This document shows, in pieces, positions 42,352 to 51,731 of a stretch of 64,000 nucleotides of DNA. A program made the position numbers and the translations under genes. The notes below the pieces were generated by a model. That model did not search any database. It saw only the letters and a program-made list of their open reading frames with translations, and was not told the DNA's origin. Each line of letters starts with the position of its first letter. Within the stretch, counting starts at the first letter, position 1. Source of the stretch: Deinococcus sp. KNUC1210 (GTDB taxonomy: Bacteria > Deinococcota > Deinococci > Deinococcales > Deinococcaceae); assembly GCF_022344005.1 (NCBI RefSeq), contig NZ_CP092190.1, positions 806,001 to 870,000 of the forward strand, given 5' to 3'.

Positions 42352-43306
42352 TTTCCGCCTCCGGGGGAGTGGAGACCGGCGGAGCAGGAGTGGCGGGCGG
42401 CGTGGTGGCGGGCGCAGCCGAAGAATCGGTGGCCGGGGCAGGAGTGGCCGGGGCGGTGGTGGCCGGGTCAGCCGAAGCGGGCGCAGCGTCGGTCACACCG
42501 TCATCAGTGGTTTCGGGCAGCGGGGCGTCGGGAGCCGGTTTGCTGCCGGGTACGGCGCTCACGGCAGGCTGGATGCTGGGCATTGGCCGTTCGATGATGG
42601 CCTTACCGTCGCCCGCGTAGGCGCTGTAAGCGATCTGAGGACTCGTCAGCGCCGTGGCCTTGTCGGGCTTGACCGTGATCAGGGCGATCTGTGCGCCGTT
42701 GCCCGGCACGCTGCGGAAGCCCAGATCGAGCGTCAGCAGCCCTTTCGTGACCTTCCAGTACGCGATGACACGGGTATCCACCGGCACGATCTTGCTGACG
42801 TTCACGCCCTGCGGCAGCATCCACTGAAAGCGGGCAGCGCGGGTTCCTCTGGGCGCGACGATGGTCAGGGGCAGGCGGGTTTCACCGCGAATCTCGCTGG
42901 TCGGCAGCGTCAGGGCCAGACTCAGCGGCGGCAGCGGCGAAACGGTCAGGCTGATCTGCTGATTCTTGGTCGAGAGCGCCGCGTCGGAGGCTTCGAGGGT
43001 GAAGGTGTACAGCCCCTCCTTGGTCGCCTTGCCGCTGATGGTGCGCCCGGAGAAGGTCAGGCCGTCGGGAAGCTTGCCGCTCGCCAGTCTCAGGCCGTAT
43101 GGCCCGGCTCCGCCTGCCACCACGATATCGGCGGTGTACGGCTCGCCCACATACGCCACCGGCACATTGGACGTGGCGAAATTCAGTGGATCGCGGGTGC
43201 TGGTGCTGGCACTGTTGGTGGTGCTTGTTCCGCCGCACGCGGCCAGCAGCAGCGGCAACAGCAGCGCGGGCGCAGCCCTTGGCACGAGCCGAAAAGTTGA
43301 GAGCAT
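42348..43306 (-). CDS. Lipoprotein with Ig-like and cohesin-like domains, 3' end altered by a one-base loss
   Basis: A surface lipoprotein with lipobox LLLAAC (C24). Residues 44-121 are a putative Ig domain (VGEPYTADIVVAGGAGPYGL ... LPDGLTFSG). Residues 128-238 look like a cohesin-type beta sandwich: a GETRLPLTIVAPRG start, FQWMLPQGVNVSKIV in place of the usual Y-D-P strand, then VPGNGAQIALITVKPDKATA and the final AGDGK. A Pro/Ala/Thr stalk follows. In this sequence the frame runs past its natural end into the next gene. One extra C in C5 (42363-42367) gives STPPGGGK and a TGA that overlaps the next ATG, as elsewhere in this operon. The start has TACCAT 6 nt upstream. Confidence 0.72.
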
Positions 43307-43312
43307 AGCTGT

Positions 43313-43318
43313 ATGGTA
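43313..43318 (-). promoter_or_regulatory. -10 element of the cohesin-like/dockerin operon (leaderless)
   Basis: TACCAT on the minus strand, 6 nt before the ATG at 43306. It should drive the five overlapping genes down to 40366. Confidence 0.5.
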
Positions 43319-43331
43319 ACCGCCCAGCAAA

Positions 43332-44657
43332 TTAGGCGTCTGAAAGAGCACGCTTGCGGGCGGGCACCGTTCCCGGCAGCACACGCGGAATGCGCCGCCA
43401 CAGCAGCAGCACCGTCAGTGCACCCAGCGCAGCCAGGATGCACAGCCCCCATTTCGGCCCGAACAGGCCATGTTCGGCGATCAGATTGCTGGCGACCAGT
43501 GCGCCCAGCGGAGCCGAACCCACCAGCACCAGCGAATACAGGCTCATCACCCGCCCGCGCAGCGCATTGGGCACTGTGAGCTGCACCGAACTGTTGGCCG
43601 AGATCAGGAAGGTCAGCATCGAAAATCCGCAGCACGCCAGCACCAGCCCAGCGATCCAGATGTTGACGACGAAGGCGAGCACCACCGCGCTGACGATCAG
43701 GAGCACCGCGCCCAGCCGCAGGTTCCGCAGCGGATTCGGGCGGCTGGCCTGCCACAGCGCCCCGATCATCGCGCCCCCGCCAAACGCAGCATTGAGCGCG
43801 CCGAAGCCGCCCTCGCGCAGGCCGTACACCGCACGGGCGAAGTACGGAATGATCACGTTGAAATTGATGATGGTCAGGCTCAGCAGGCCCAGCAGCAGCA
43901 GGGTGTACCGGATGCTGGGCGTCACACGCACGTAGGCCAGACCCTCGCGGATGTCGTCCAGCACCGCCGGATGCCCGCCGCGCTCACGGACTGGAAACGG
44001 CAGCGTGGCGATCACCCACAGCACCACCACGAACGACACCACGTTCAGGTAGAAGGGAAAGGCCAGCCGCGAGACGTTGTCGGCGTCGCCTCCGCCCAGC
44101 AGCGACACACCCAGGGCCGCCACCACCCCGAAGACCGCCTGTCCCAGCGTGCGAGACAGGTTGAACGACAGGCTATTGAGGGCCACGGCGTTCGCCACGT
44201 CCTCACGCGGGACGAAGTCGGCCACCATGCTCTGCCGGGCGGGCATGTCGAATGCGTTGGCGGTGCCTGCCACAAACGCCAGCACCATCACCAGACCCAG
44301 GCTGATCCCGCCGAACTGCGTGCTGAGGGCCAGCGTCAGCGACGTGAACATCAGGGTCAGCTGGGTGGTCAGCAGGATGCGCCGCCTGGGCATGCGGTCG
44401 ATGACGGCTCCGGCAAACAGCGACAGCAGCAGACTGGGCGTGAACTGCGCCACCGTGACCCAGCCCAGCGCCGAACTGTTGTTGTGCGTGAGTTCCAGCA
44501 CCAGATACGACTGTGCCGTCGTCTGCATCCAGCTGCCCACCAGACTCAGCATCTGAGACATCCAGTAGCGGCGGTAGTGCGGCCAGCGCAGGGCGTGAAA
44601 GGTGGATTGTTGCCAGCTCTGGAATTTTGTCAGTGCGCGCGGAGCTGCACTCTTCAT
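43332..44657 (-). CDS. MFS transporter (EntS/MFS_3-like)
   Basis: A 441-residue transporter with 12 predicted helices. WPHYRRYWMSQMLSLVGSWM at the N-terminus and DRMPRRRILLTTQL between helices 2 and 3 are typical of the MFS_3 group, which exports siderophores, drugs or other small molecules. The loop PEARQ-type segment (DMPARQSMVADFVPREDVAN) also matches. The substrate is unknown. Its own -10 element lies 6 nt before the ATG; it ends 26 nt before the start of the cohesin-like gene. Confidence 0.88.
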   Translation of the reverse strand: MKSAAPRALTKFQSWQQSTFHALRWPHYRRYWMSQMLSLVGSWMQTTAQSYLVLELTHNNSSALGWVTVAQFTPSLLLSLFAGAVIDRMPRRRILLTTQLTLMFTSLTLALSTQFGGISLGLVMVLAFVAGTANAFDMPARQSMVADFVPREDVANAVALNSLSFNLSRTLGQAVFGVVAALGVSLLGGGDADNVSRLAFPFYLNVVSFVVVLWVIATLPFPVRERGGHPAVLDDIREGLAYVRVTPSIRYTLLLLGLLSLTIINFNVIIPYFARAVYGLREGGFGALNAAFGGGAMIGALWQASRPNPLRNLRLGAVLLIVSAVVLAFVVNIWIAGLVLACCGFSMLTFLISANSSVQLTVPNALRGRVMSLYSLVLVGSAPLGALVASNLIAEHGLFGPKWGLCILAALGALTVLLLWRRIPRVLPGTVPARKRALSDA

Positions 44658-44663
44658 GCGCCC

Positions 44664-44669
44664 AAGATA
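44664..44669 (-). promoter_or_regulatory. -10 element of the MFS transporter gene (leaderless)
   Basis: TATCTT on the minus strand, 6 nt before the ATG at 44657. Confidence 0.55.
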
Positions 44670-44784
44670 GTCCTGACAGCCGTGGCAAAAGGCCGAAATA
44701 CTGCTGCTGGCTGCAACTCGTTAAGAAACAGGGCAGGCCAGATGAGAACTGACCCGCCCAATATCCGCTGACGTCCTCGCTGCT

Positions 44785-45909
44785 CTACTGCCCGATCTTC
44801 ACCGATCCGCTGATCACCAGACTCGTAACTTTGGCGAGTCGGTCGGTCACGGTTTTGGGAAAGAGGGCGGTGTTGTACTTGTCCACAGCGTATTCCAGCC
44901 CGCCGTTCTGCAGCCCGAAGGCCCGCTCGCCCGGACGCCACACCTGCCCCTTCACCATGTCACGGATCACGCTGTACACGGCATTGTCGACGCGCCGCAC
45001 GATGCTGGTCAGGCCGTGATTGAGGGTGGTGGGGTCGGCGTCGGTATCGCCCAGCACGTTGTTGTTGTCCTGCCAGCCGATGAAGAACACCGGACGCGCC
45101 GACCCCTTGCAGGCCACCTTGTACGCGTCGGACTTGGAGATCGCCGCGAACAGGTCAGAGCGGAATTTGACACCTGCGGGCAGGCTCGCTTCCTTCACAC
45201 ACTGGCGGTTGCGAACCGCAGAGATCGGGCCGGTCGCGCCGGTCAGGTTGGCGTCGAAGATGATATCGGCCCCGGCATTCATCATGCTGTCGGTCAGGGT
45301 GTTGGCCTTGGCGGTGTCCTTGTCGGGCTTGGCTCCGGCATCCAGATTGCCCACGATGACGCGGCAGCCGGAACAGACCAGCCGCACACCGCTGCTGAAC
45401 GCGGCCACGAACTTGGCCGTTGCCGGACTCTGTTCCTCGGCCACGATGCCCACCACCGAGGTCGCGCTGGTACTTCCGGCGATATAGCCCGCCAGGAACG
45501 CGCCCTCGCTGTCACGAAACCGGATGCCCGCCGTGTTGCTGCCAGTCGGCAGACCGTCCACCAGTGCAAAATACGTCTTGGGGTACTGCTGCGCCGCCGC
45601 CGTCAGCCCAGCCATATGAAAGCTGCCCACCCCGATCACCAGATTGGAGCCTTCGCGGGCCAGCTTGACCGTTCCGGCCTTGTTGTCGGTGGCGTCCAGC
45701 GGCGTATAGGTATCGACATTGACGCCGAAGTCACGTACAGCGCGGTCGGCCCCGTCCTGGGCAGACTGGTTCTTGCCGTGATCGTAACGCCCTGCCGGAT
45801 CGAAGACCAGCGACACGTTCAGGGGTGAAGATTGAGCTGAAACAGTGAACAGGCCGGTGCCGGATAGAGCGGCGGCCCCTGCCAGCAGCAGTGCGCGACG
45901 AAGATTCAT
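44785..45909 (-). CDS. BMP-family ABC transporter substrate-binding protein (Med/PnrA-like)
   Basis: A 374-residue periplasmic binding protein. Signal sequence MNLRRALLLAGAAALSGTGL, then NVSLVFDPAGRYDHGKNQSA (the BMP start motif), GSNLVIGVGSFHMAGLTAAA, YPKTYFALVDG and GAFLAGYIAG. BMP proteins bind nucleosides or related ligands; no permease or ATPase gene is nearby. In this sequence the reading frame continues upstream from miaA without a stop, but the signal peptide and a TACGAT hexamer 9 nt before the ATG show a separate gene. Confidence 0.85.
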   Translation of the reverse strand: MNLRRALLLAGAAALSGTGLFTVSAQSSPLNVSLVFDPAGRYDHGKNQSAQDGADRAVRDFGVNVDTYTPLDATDNKAGTVKLAREGSNLVIGVGSFHMAGLTAAAQQYPKTYFALVDGLPTGSNTAGIRFRDSEGAFLAGYIAGSTSATSVVGIVAEEQSPATAKFVAAFSSGVRLVCSGCRVIVGNLDAGAKPDKDTAKANTLTDSMMNAGADIIFDANLTGATGPISAVRNRQCVKEASLPAGVKFRSDLFAAISKSDAYKVACKGSARPVFFIGWQDNNNVLGDTDADPTTLNHGLTSIVRRVDNAVYSVIRDMVKGQVWRPGERAFGLQNGGLEYAVDKYNTALFPKTVTDRLAKVTSLVISGSVKIGQ

Positions 45910-45916
45910 TAGGGTT

Positions 45917-46908
45917 TCATCGTAGGAGCCGCCCCCAGACCATGCAGCCAGAAACTTCAAAGTTGCCGGTGGGGGGTGGGTCTTCAGGAGGCGCGTCAAC
46001 GCCTGCCCTGCCTCCTGCGGCACCTGCAGCTCGGCCCCCAGCTGACGACGAATCCAGGTGAGCTGACGGCGCACATACTGACGGGTCGAGGCTTCCACCT
46101 GGGCGCGGGCCTCGGCTTCCGGCAGGGTGCCCCGCGCCACCGCGAGCGCCTGCACGTAGCCGAGTGCCTGCCACACGGTCGGTCTGGGCAGCGTTTCCGG
46201 ACTGATGCGGCCAGCCAGCCAGCTCGCCTCCTGCGCCCAGCCCTGCTCGAACATCTGTGCGGTGCGGGCGGCGATACGCGGCAGGACCTCGGCGTCTGGC
46301 AACCCGAACGCCAGCACGCTGTACTGGAAGGCCGGAGTCGTCTGCCCGAATTCACCGGGCCAGCGCCCCGTTTGCCGGAACACTTCCAGCGCCCGCACCA
46401 CCCGCCTGGGGTTTCGCTCCATCCGCTGCGCCTCTGCGGGGCTGTGCGCCTGTATGTCGCTCAGGAGGGCGTCCAGACCGCGCACCTGCAACTCGGCCTC
46501 GATCTGCTCGCGCTGCTGCGGCTCGCTGGGCGGCGTGAGCGGCAGACCGCGCAGCAGCGCCGACAGATAAAACCCGGTACCGCCCACCACCAGCGGCAGG
46601 TTTCCGCGTTCCAGAATGCCCCCGATTGCCGTCTCGGCGTCCCGCACGTAGCGGGCCACGTCATACCTGTCCTGCACGTTCACCACGTCGATCAGGTGGT
46701 GCGGCACCGCGGCACGCTCCTGGGGAGTGGGTTTGGCGGTGCCGATATCCAGCCCCCGGTACACCAGAAAGGCGTCGGCAGACACGATCTCCACGCGGCG
46801 ACCGGTCTGCGCTGCCTGCGCCGCCACTTCCAGCGAGAGGGCGGTTTTGCCGGAAGCGGTGGGAGCGGTCAGCATGGGAATGATGGGAAGCGCAGAGGAA
46901 GCGGGCAC
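45917..46908 (-). CDS. miaA: tRNA dimethylallyltransferase, 3' end uncertain
   Basis: Transfers a dimethylallyl group to A37 of tRNAs reading UNN codons. PTASGKTALSLEVAAQ is the P-loop, EIVSADAFLVYRGLDIGTAK and VGGTGFYLSALLRGLPLTP are family motifs, and TRQYVRRQLTWIRRQLG is the tRNA-binding C-terminal signature. After residue 313 (LLKTHPP) the frame given here runs into the BMP gene. With one more G in the G6 run at 45971-45976 it would stop at 45919-45917. Whether that is the true end is not certain. The GTG at 46908 precedes an alternative ATG 11 codons downstream; neither has a clear ribosome site. Confidence 0.88.
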
Positions 46909-46955
46909 GCCCCAATCTGAAGCGCAATCCGCCTTCTGTCCAGCCCCGAAGCTGC

Positions 46956-46961
46956 TACCCT
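46956..46961 (+). promoter_or_regulatory. -10 element of the first hsp20 gene (leaderless)
   Basis: TACCCT, 6 nt before the ATG at 46968. Confidence 0.5.
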
Positions 46962-46967
46962 GAATCC

Positions 46968-47363
46968 ATGAACGAGCCTGTGTTAGCCCGGCTGAACACC
47001 CTGATGCATCTGCGAGAGGAGGTCGAGAACCTGGGAGCCGCCTTTCCGTGGGAGCCTGCCGTCGACTGGCTCGATCAGGGAACGCATCTGGTGCTGGTGA
47101 TGGACCTGCCAGGACTGCAGCCCGAGCATCTGGAACTGCGCGAAGAGGGCGACGACCTGATGATCGCCGGAGAGCGTCATTCGGCGTTGACCGGAGAACT
47201 CCTGAGCCGCGAGCGTCCCGGCGACCGCTTCAGCCGCACGCTGCGGTTTCCCGATGCGGTGCTGCCGGGCAGCGGGCAGGCCACCTTGCAGAGCGGCGTG
47301 CTGAACGTGCGCTTCGAAAAACGCAAGAAGACCCTGCATCAGCTGGAAGCCGGGCGGGAATAG
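46968..47363 (+). CDS. Hsp20/alpha-crystallin small heat-shock protein
   Basis: A 131-residue ATP-independent holdase. The alpha-crystallin domain runs from about residue 28 to 120 (VDWLDQGTHLVLVMDLPGLQ, LMIAGERHS, FSRTLRFPDAVLPGSGQATL, SGVLNVRFEKRKK). It lacks the C-terminal I-x-I oligomerisation motif and has a short N-terminal arm. No HAIR-like element precedes it, in contrast to the second Hsp20 gene at 61.3 kb. Confidence 0.9.
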   Translation: MNEPVLARLNTLMHLREEVENLGAAFPWEPAVDWLDQGTHLVLVMDLPGLQPEHLELREEGDDLMIAGERHSALTGELLSRERPGDRFSRTLRFPDAVLPGSGQATLQSGVLNVRFEKRKKTLHQLEAGRE

Positions 47364-47381
47364 GCGCACAGGCGGCAGGCG

Positions 47382-47597
47382 TCAGAGGATGCCCAGCCGC
47401 TTCTCCTCTTCGTACAGCCGCTCGCCCACAAACTGCTTGAGCAGCGTCTGATACGGCAACTGCTTCAGGTCGGCCACCCGTCTCAGACGCGTTTCCACGT
47501 CGGCGTCGAGGCGAATGCTGGTCGATTTGGAGGCCCCCTGAGGCCTGGGGGTGCGGCGCGTGGTCCGGGGAGCTGCCTGATCTGACTTGTCGTTCAT
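47382..47597 (-). CDS. Ribbon-helix-helix (CopG/BrnA-like) DNA-binding protein
   Basis: A 71-residue protein with a basic, disordered first 30 residues and an RHH-like part: STSIRLDADVETRLRRVADL followed by PYQTLLKQFVGERLYEEEKR. The second half is typical of CopG/BrnA-type antitoxins. No toxin gene lies on either side, so it may be an orphan antitoxin or a plain regulator. The start at 47597 is fixed by AGGAGG 5-6 nt upstream. Confidence 0.75.
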   Translation of the reverse strand: MNDKSDQAAPRTTRRTPRPQGASKSTSIRLDADVETRLRRVADLKQLPYQTLLKQFVGERLYEEEKRLGIL

Positions 47598-47731
47598 GCC
47601 GCCTCCTGGCTGTACAGACGTGGGTGTCGTATCAGGACGGCTGTGAGAACAGCGGCGCTCTGTAACAGACCCAACCCTCACCGATGTTTCTGAGGGCATC
47701 CATACTTACTCCAGTCCTGCCGAGAGAATCT

Positions 47732-47911
47732 CTATTGGTCCTTCTGGCGAGTCAGGCGATACAGCGTGAAGGCGTGGGCGACAGCCATGACCAGGCACAG
47801 GCCAGCAATGGGCCACTTCTCACCGCGAGCACTTGCCAGCGCCAGAATCAGCCACAGCGCTGCCAGTACTGCCACGAAGTACACCCGGAACGTATTCTGA
47901 CCTGCCTGCAT
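47732..47911 (-). CDS. Small two-helix membrane protein
   Basis: A 59-residue open frame. The protein starts MQAGQNTFRVYFVAVLAALW, has two hydrophobic stretches (about residues 9-26 and 33-50) joined by SARGEKWP, and ends in YRLTRQKDQ. I do not recognise a family. Support for a real gene: the ATG is 6 nt behind TACACT, exactly as in other leaderless genes here, the stop is followed by non-coding sequence, and the hydrophobic pattern is coherent. Confidence 0.6.
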   Translation of the reverse strand: MQAGQNTFRVYFVAVLAALWLILALASARGEKWPIAGLCLVMAVAHAFTLYRLTRQKDQ

Positions 47912-47917
47912 AGCAGT

Positions 47918-47923
47918 AGTGTA
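47918..47923 (-). promoter_or_regulatory. -10 element of the small membrane protein gene (leaderless)
   Basis: TACACT on the minus strand, 6 nt before the ATG at 47911. Confidence 0.5.
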
Positions 47924-47931
47924 ACGGCTCT

Positions 47932-49083
47932 TCAGGGTTTCCAGTTCTGTGCCAGCTTCAGCGCCGCGCCCGCGTCGAGGGTGCCCGTTCCGCAGGTGTA
48001 CGCCACATGCAGCGCGTCACACCTGCCACCGGGAAACGGAGCGGCGCTGCGGCGCAGCAGATCGCTCAGGGCGGCGGGTGTCAGGGTGGGGCGCAGGCCC
48101 AGCATCAGGCTCGCCACGCCGGTCACCTCCGGGGTGGCAAAGCTCGTTCCATTCCGCCGGGTCAGGACGCCTCCACTGAACAGCGGCAGACCGTCCTGGG
48201 GAGTGCCACCGGGGGCCGAGAGTGCCACCGCGCTTCCCCAGTTGGAATAGCTCGCCCGCCTGCCCGTCCGGTCAACCGCCCCCACCGTCAATACGTGGTT
48301 GCAGCCCGCCGGACTGTACCCGGCAGCGTCGGCCCCGTCGTTGGCAGCCCCGGCGATCACCAGTGCGCCGCGCAGCGTCACGGCGTCGATGGCCGCCTGA
48401 ATGCGGGCGTCACAGCCGGTCAGGGGAATGAAATCGGCGTAGAGGCTCAGGTTCAGCAGGCGGGCGGGAAAGCGGTTGAGCGGCGTTCCCGGCACACTCA
48501 GGCCCGCTGCCCAGCGGATGCCGTCCGACAGGTCAACGGGGTCGATCATGCCGTCCTGCCCGGCCACCCGCACATGCACGATGCGGGCCAGTGGGTTTAC
48601 TCCCACCACTCCTCGGCCGTCGCGGGCCGCTCCGATCAGGTTCGCCACAGATTCGGCGTGATAGGCCAGCGGCCCCACTCCGCCCGCGTCGGCGTCGCGC
48701 CCGTCTCCGTCGCCGCTGCGGGCCGCGTCCGACACGAAATCGTAGCCGTTCACAGCCCGCGCCCCCAGTTCGGCGCTGTTCACATAGCCGGTATCCAGCA
48801 CCGCCACCGTCACAGACGCGCCCGGTTTCAGCGCCCACGCCGCCTCCAGCCCGATCTGTTTCAGGTTCCACTGCTGCGAATACAGCGGGTCGAATGTCCG
48901 CACGGGCGAGCCGGGCAGCGCTGGCCTGGGCAGCACGGGCGTGGCCGGAACGGGCGTCTGTGTCTGTTCCAGGGGTACCAGATCGGCGGGAACAGGCTGA
49001 TTCAGCACCTTGACGCCGATGGACGCGGCGGCTCCAGACAGCAGCAGGGCGGCACAGACGGCTCGCAGGACGGATGAACGCAT
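47932..49083 (-). CDS. Secreted subtilisin-like (S8) serine protease
   Basis: A 383-residue exported protease. After a signal or anchor segment (residues 1-22) and a Pro-rich stretch of about 40 residues comes the peptidase domain: Asp in [16 protein letters not shown], His in [14 protein letters not shown], and Ser in [20 protein letters not shown]. The His motif is unusual, since subtilases normally read HGTHVAG, but the spacing fits. Cys pairs ([20 protein letters not shown]) suggest disulfides. The mature N-terminus [19 protein letters not shown] is the usual start of the fold, so there is little or no I9 prodomain. Confidence 0.88.
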   Translation of the reverse strand: MRSSVLRAVCAALLLSGAAASIGVKVLNQPVPADLVPLEQTQTPVPATPVLPRPALPGSPVRTFDPLYSQQWNLKQIGLEAAWALKPGASVTVAVLDTGYVNSAELGARAVNGYDFVSDAARSGDGDGRDADAGGVGPLAYHAESVANLIGAARDGRGVVGVNPLARIVHVRVAGQDGMIDPVDLSDGIRWAAGLSVPGTPLNRFPARLLNLSLYADFIPLTGCDARIQAAIDAVTLRGALVIAGAANDGADAAGYSPAGCNHVLTVGAVDRTGRRASYSNWGSAVALSAPGGTPQDGLPLFSGGVLTRRNGTSFATPEVTGVASLMLGLRPTLTPAALSDLLRRSAAPFPGGRCDALHVAYTCGTGTLDAGAALKLAQNWKP

Positions 49084-49129
49084 GTGCGTAGTCTGCCGCG
49101 CCCGCCTGACCTGCGGCTGAGCGGGGCGT

Positions 49130-49135
49130 TAGCAT
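49130..49135 (+). promoter_or_regulatory. -10 element of the SDR gene (leaderless)
   Basis: TAGCAT, 5 nt before the ATG at 49141. Confidence 0.5.
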
Positions 49136-49140
49136 GGGCC

Positions 49141-49941
49141 ATGACCGAACTTCCAGAGCGCCGCACGGTGGTGCTGATCACCGGAGCATCGAGCGGCATC
49201 GGAGAGGCGACAGCCCGCGTGCTGGCTCCCCTGGGATATGCACTGGCCCTGACCGCCCGCCGGGCAGACCTGCTGACCCGTCTTGCCCACAGCATCGACC
49301 CCGGCAGCGCACATACGCTGGTCTTTCCCGCCGATCTGAGCGAGGAAGCCGACCGTTCCCGGCTGATCGCGGCGGTGCTGGAGCGCTTCGGACGCATCGA
49401 CGTGCTCATCAACAATGCAGGCGTCACGATTCCCAGCGGTCGGTGGTGGAACGATCCCGATCCGCTGCGGGTGATCGACCTGAATCTGAAGGTGCCCGCC
49501 GATCTGACGCGCCGGGTGCTGCCTGCCATGCTGGAACGCCGCAGCGGGCAGATCGTCAATATCGGTTCGGTGGCGGGCCGGGTCGCGACACACGGCATGT
49601 ACTCGGCCAGCAAATTCGGACTGCGGGGCTTCTCGCTGGCACTGCGCCGTGAACTGCTGGGCAGCGGCGTAGATGTCACGCTGGTGGCGCCCGGCTTCGT
49701 CCGCACGGCCTTTACCAGCGGCGCACGCCTGCCGATGCCGGGGCCGGACGTGGTGGCCCAGACGATTGCACGGGTGCTGACGCGCCCCACACGCGAGGCC
49801 ATCACGCCCGCCTGGTATGGCCCGCTGGCACTGCTAGACGCCCTGGCCCCCTCGCTGACCGACCACGTGGTCCGGCGCGTGATGAAGCGGCGATATCAGA
49901 ACGCTTCCGATCAGCCCGCTTCCGGTCAGGACGTGCCCTGA
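49141..49941 (+). CDS. Short-chain dehydrogenase/reductase
   Basis: A 266-residue classical SDR. VVLITGASSGIGEATARVLA is the TGxxxGxG cofactor motif, DVLINNAGVTIP the NNAG motif, NIGSVAGRVATHGMYSASKF gives the catalytic Ser and YxxxK, and APGFVRTAF the loop after strand 6. The extra C-terminal helices (WYGPLALLDALAPSLTDHVV) suggest membrane association as in lipid- or retinol-type SDRs. The substrate is unknown. The start is set by TAGCAT just upstream rather than at an earlier in-frame ATG. Confidence 0.9.
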   Translation: MTELPERRTVVLITGASSGIGEATARVLAPLGYALALTARRADLLTRLAHSIDPGSAHTLVFPADLSEEADRSRLIAAVLERFGRIDVLINNAGVTIPSGRWWNDPDPLRVIDLNLKVPADLTRRVLPAMLERRSGQIVNIGSVAGRVATHGMYSASKFGLRGFSLALRRELLGSGVDVTLVAPGFVRTAFTSGARLPMPGPDVVAQTIARVLTRPTREAITPAWYGPLALLDALAPSLTDHVVRRVMKRRYQNASDQPASGQDVP

Positions 49942-50010
49942 GAGCGGCACCTGCCGATATCCTGAGAGCTTCTGAAAGTCTTTGCACCGTTCCTGCCGGG
50001 CCGGGCACGC

Positions 50011-50016
50011 TACACT
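50011..50016 (+). promoter_or_regulatory. -10 element of the App1-like gene (leaderless)
   Basis: TACACT, 7 nt before the GTG at 50024. Confidence 0.5.
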
Positions 50017-50023
50017 TCCCAGA

Positions 50024-51187
<1,164 letters not shown>

Positions 51188-51320
51188 CAAAGCGGCGTTC
51201 AGGACACGAAAAGCACAGACTCCACTGCCAGAGCGGGGCCTGCCGGTCAGGACGGCTGCAATGTCAGCGGCTTCTCCTGCCTGCGCCGTATAGAAACGGC
51301 CCAGGCCAGGAGACACCCGC

Positions 51321-51629
51321 TTATTTGTCGAACTTCTCGAACCCGGCGGCGCTGCGGCGCTGTGCTCCCCGCGCATAGTCCATCTGGGCCTCGACCTGCT
51401 CGTGCTGGCCCTCGCTGAAGGTCGATTCGTGAATCCAGTAGTTCAGGCGGGCGTCGCCGAGCTGCACCCAGAACTTCTGAGCGTCGCCCGTGTCTCGCCA
51501 GAACACCACCTGGTCGTACCCGTTCTTGTCGGCCCATACCTTGATATCGTCCAGCACGCGGGCGGCCTTTGGATGCGCCATCTGAAAGGGCGTGTCGTCG
51601 GATTCGTTGCGAAAGGTGATGTCTGCCAT
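51321..51629 (-). CDS. Hypothetical protein
   Basis: A 102-residue soluble protein I cannot assign. It is rich in charged and aromatic residues (VVFWRDTGDAQKFWVQLGDA, LNYWIHESTF). A real gene is supported by normal codon use, a clean stop, and TAGGCT 6 nt before the ATG. It is transcribed divergently from the exonuclease III gene. Confidence 0.65.
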   Translation of the reverse strand: MADITFRNESDDTPFQMAHPKAARVLDDIKVWADKNGYDQVVFWRDTGDAQKFWVQLGDARLNYWIHESTFSEGQHEQVEAQMDYARGAQRRSAAGFEKFDK

Positions 51630-51635
51630 ACCTAC

Positions 51636-51641
51636 AGCCTA
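51636..51641 (-). promoter_or_regulatory. -10 element of the hypothetical gene (leaderless)
   Basis: TAGGCT on the minus strand, 6 nt before the ATG at 51629. Confidence 0.5.
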
Positions 51642-51719
51642 CCCTGTGCGGCTATGAACTTCATCGAACTCGGTGTAAGAAACGCAGAACAGCACCCGCC
51701 GCAGCCGCGTCCACTTCGC

Positions 51720-51725
51720 TATGCT
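51720..51725 (+). promoter_or_regulatory. -10 element of the exonuclease III gene (leaderless)
   Basis: TATGCT, 6 nt before the ATG at 51732. It excludes the long in-frame upstream extension. Confidence 0.55.
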
Positions 51726-51731
51726 CTGGGC

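Noticed and set aside
41099..43306. A true cellulosome.
   Set aside because: No carbohydrate-active enzyme or multi-cohesin scaffoldin is present; only one dockerin and one cohesin-like domain.
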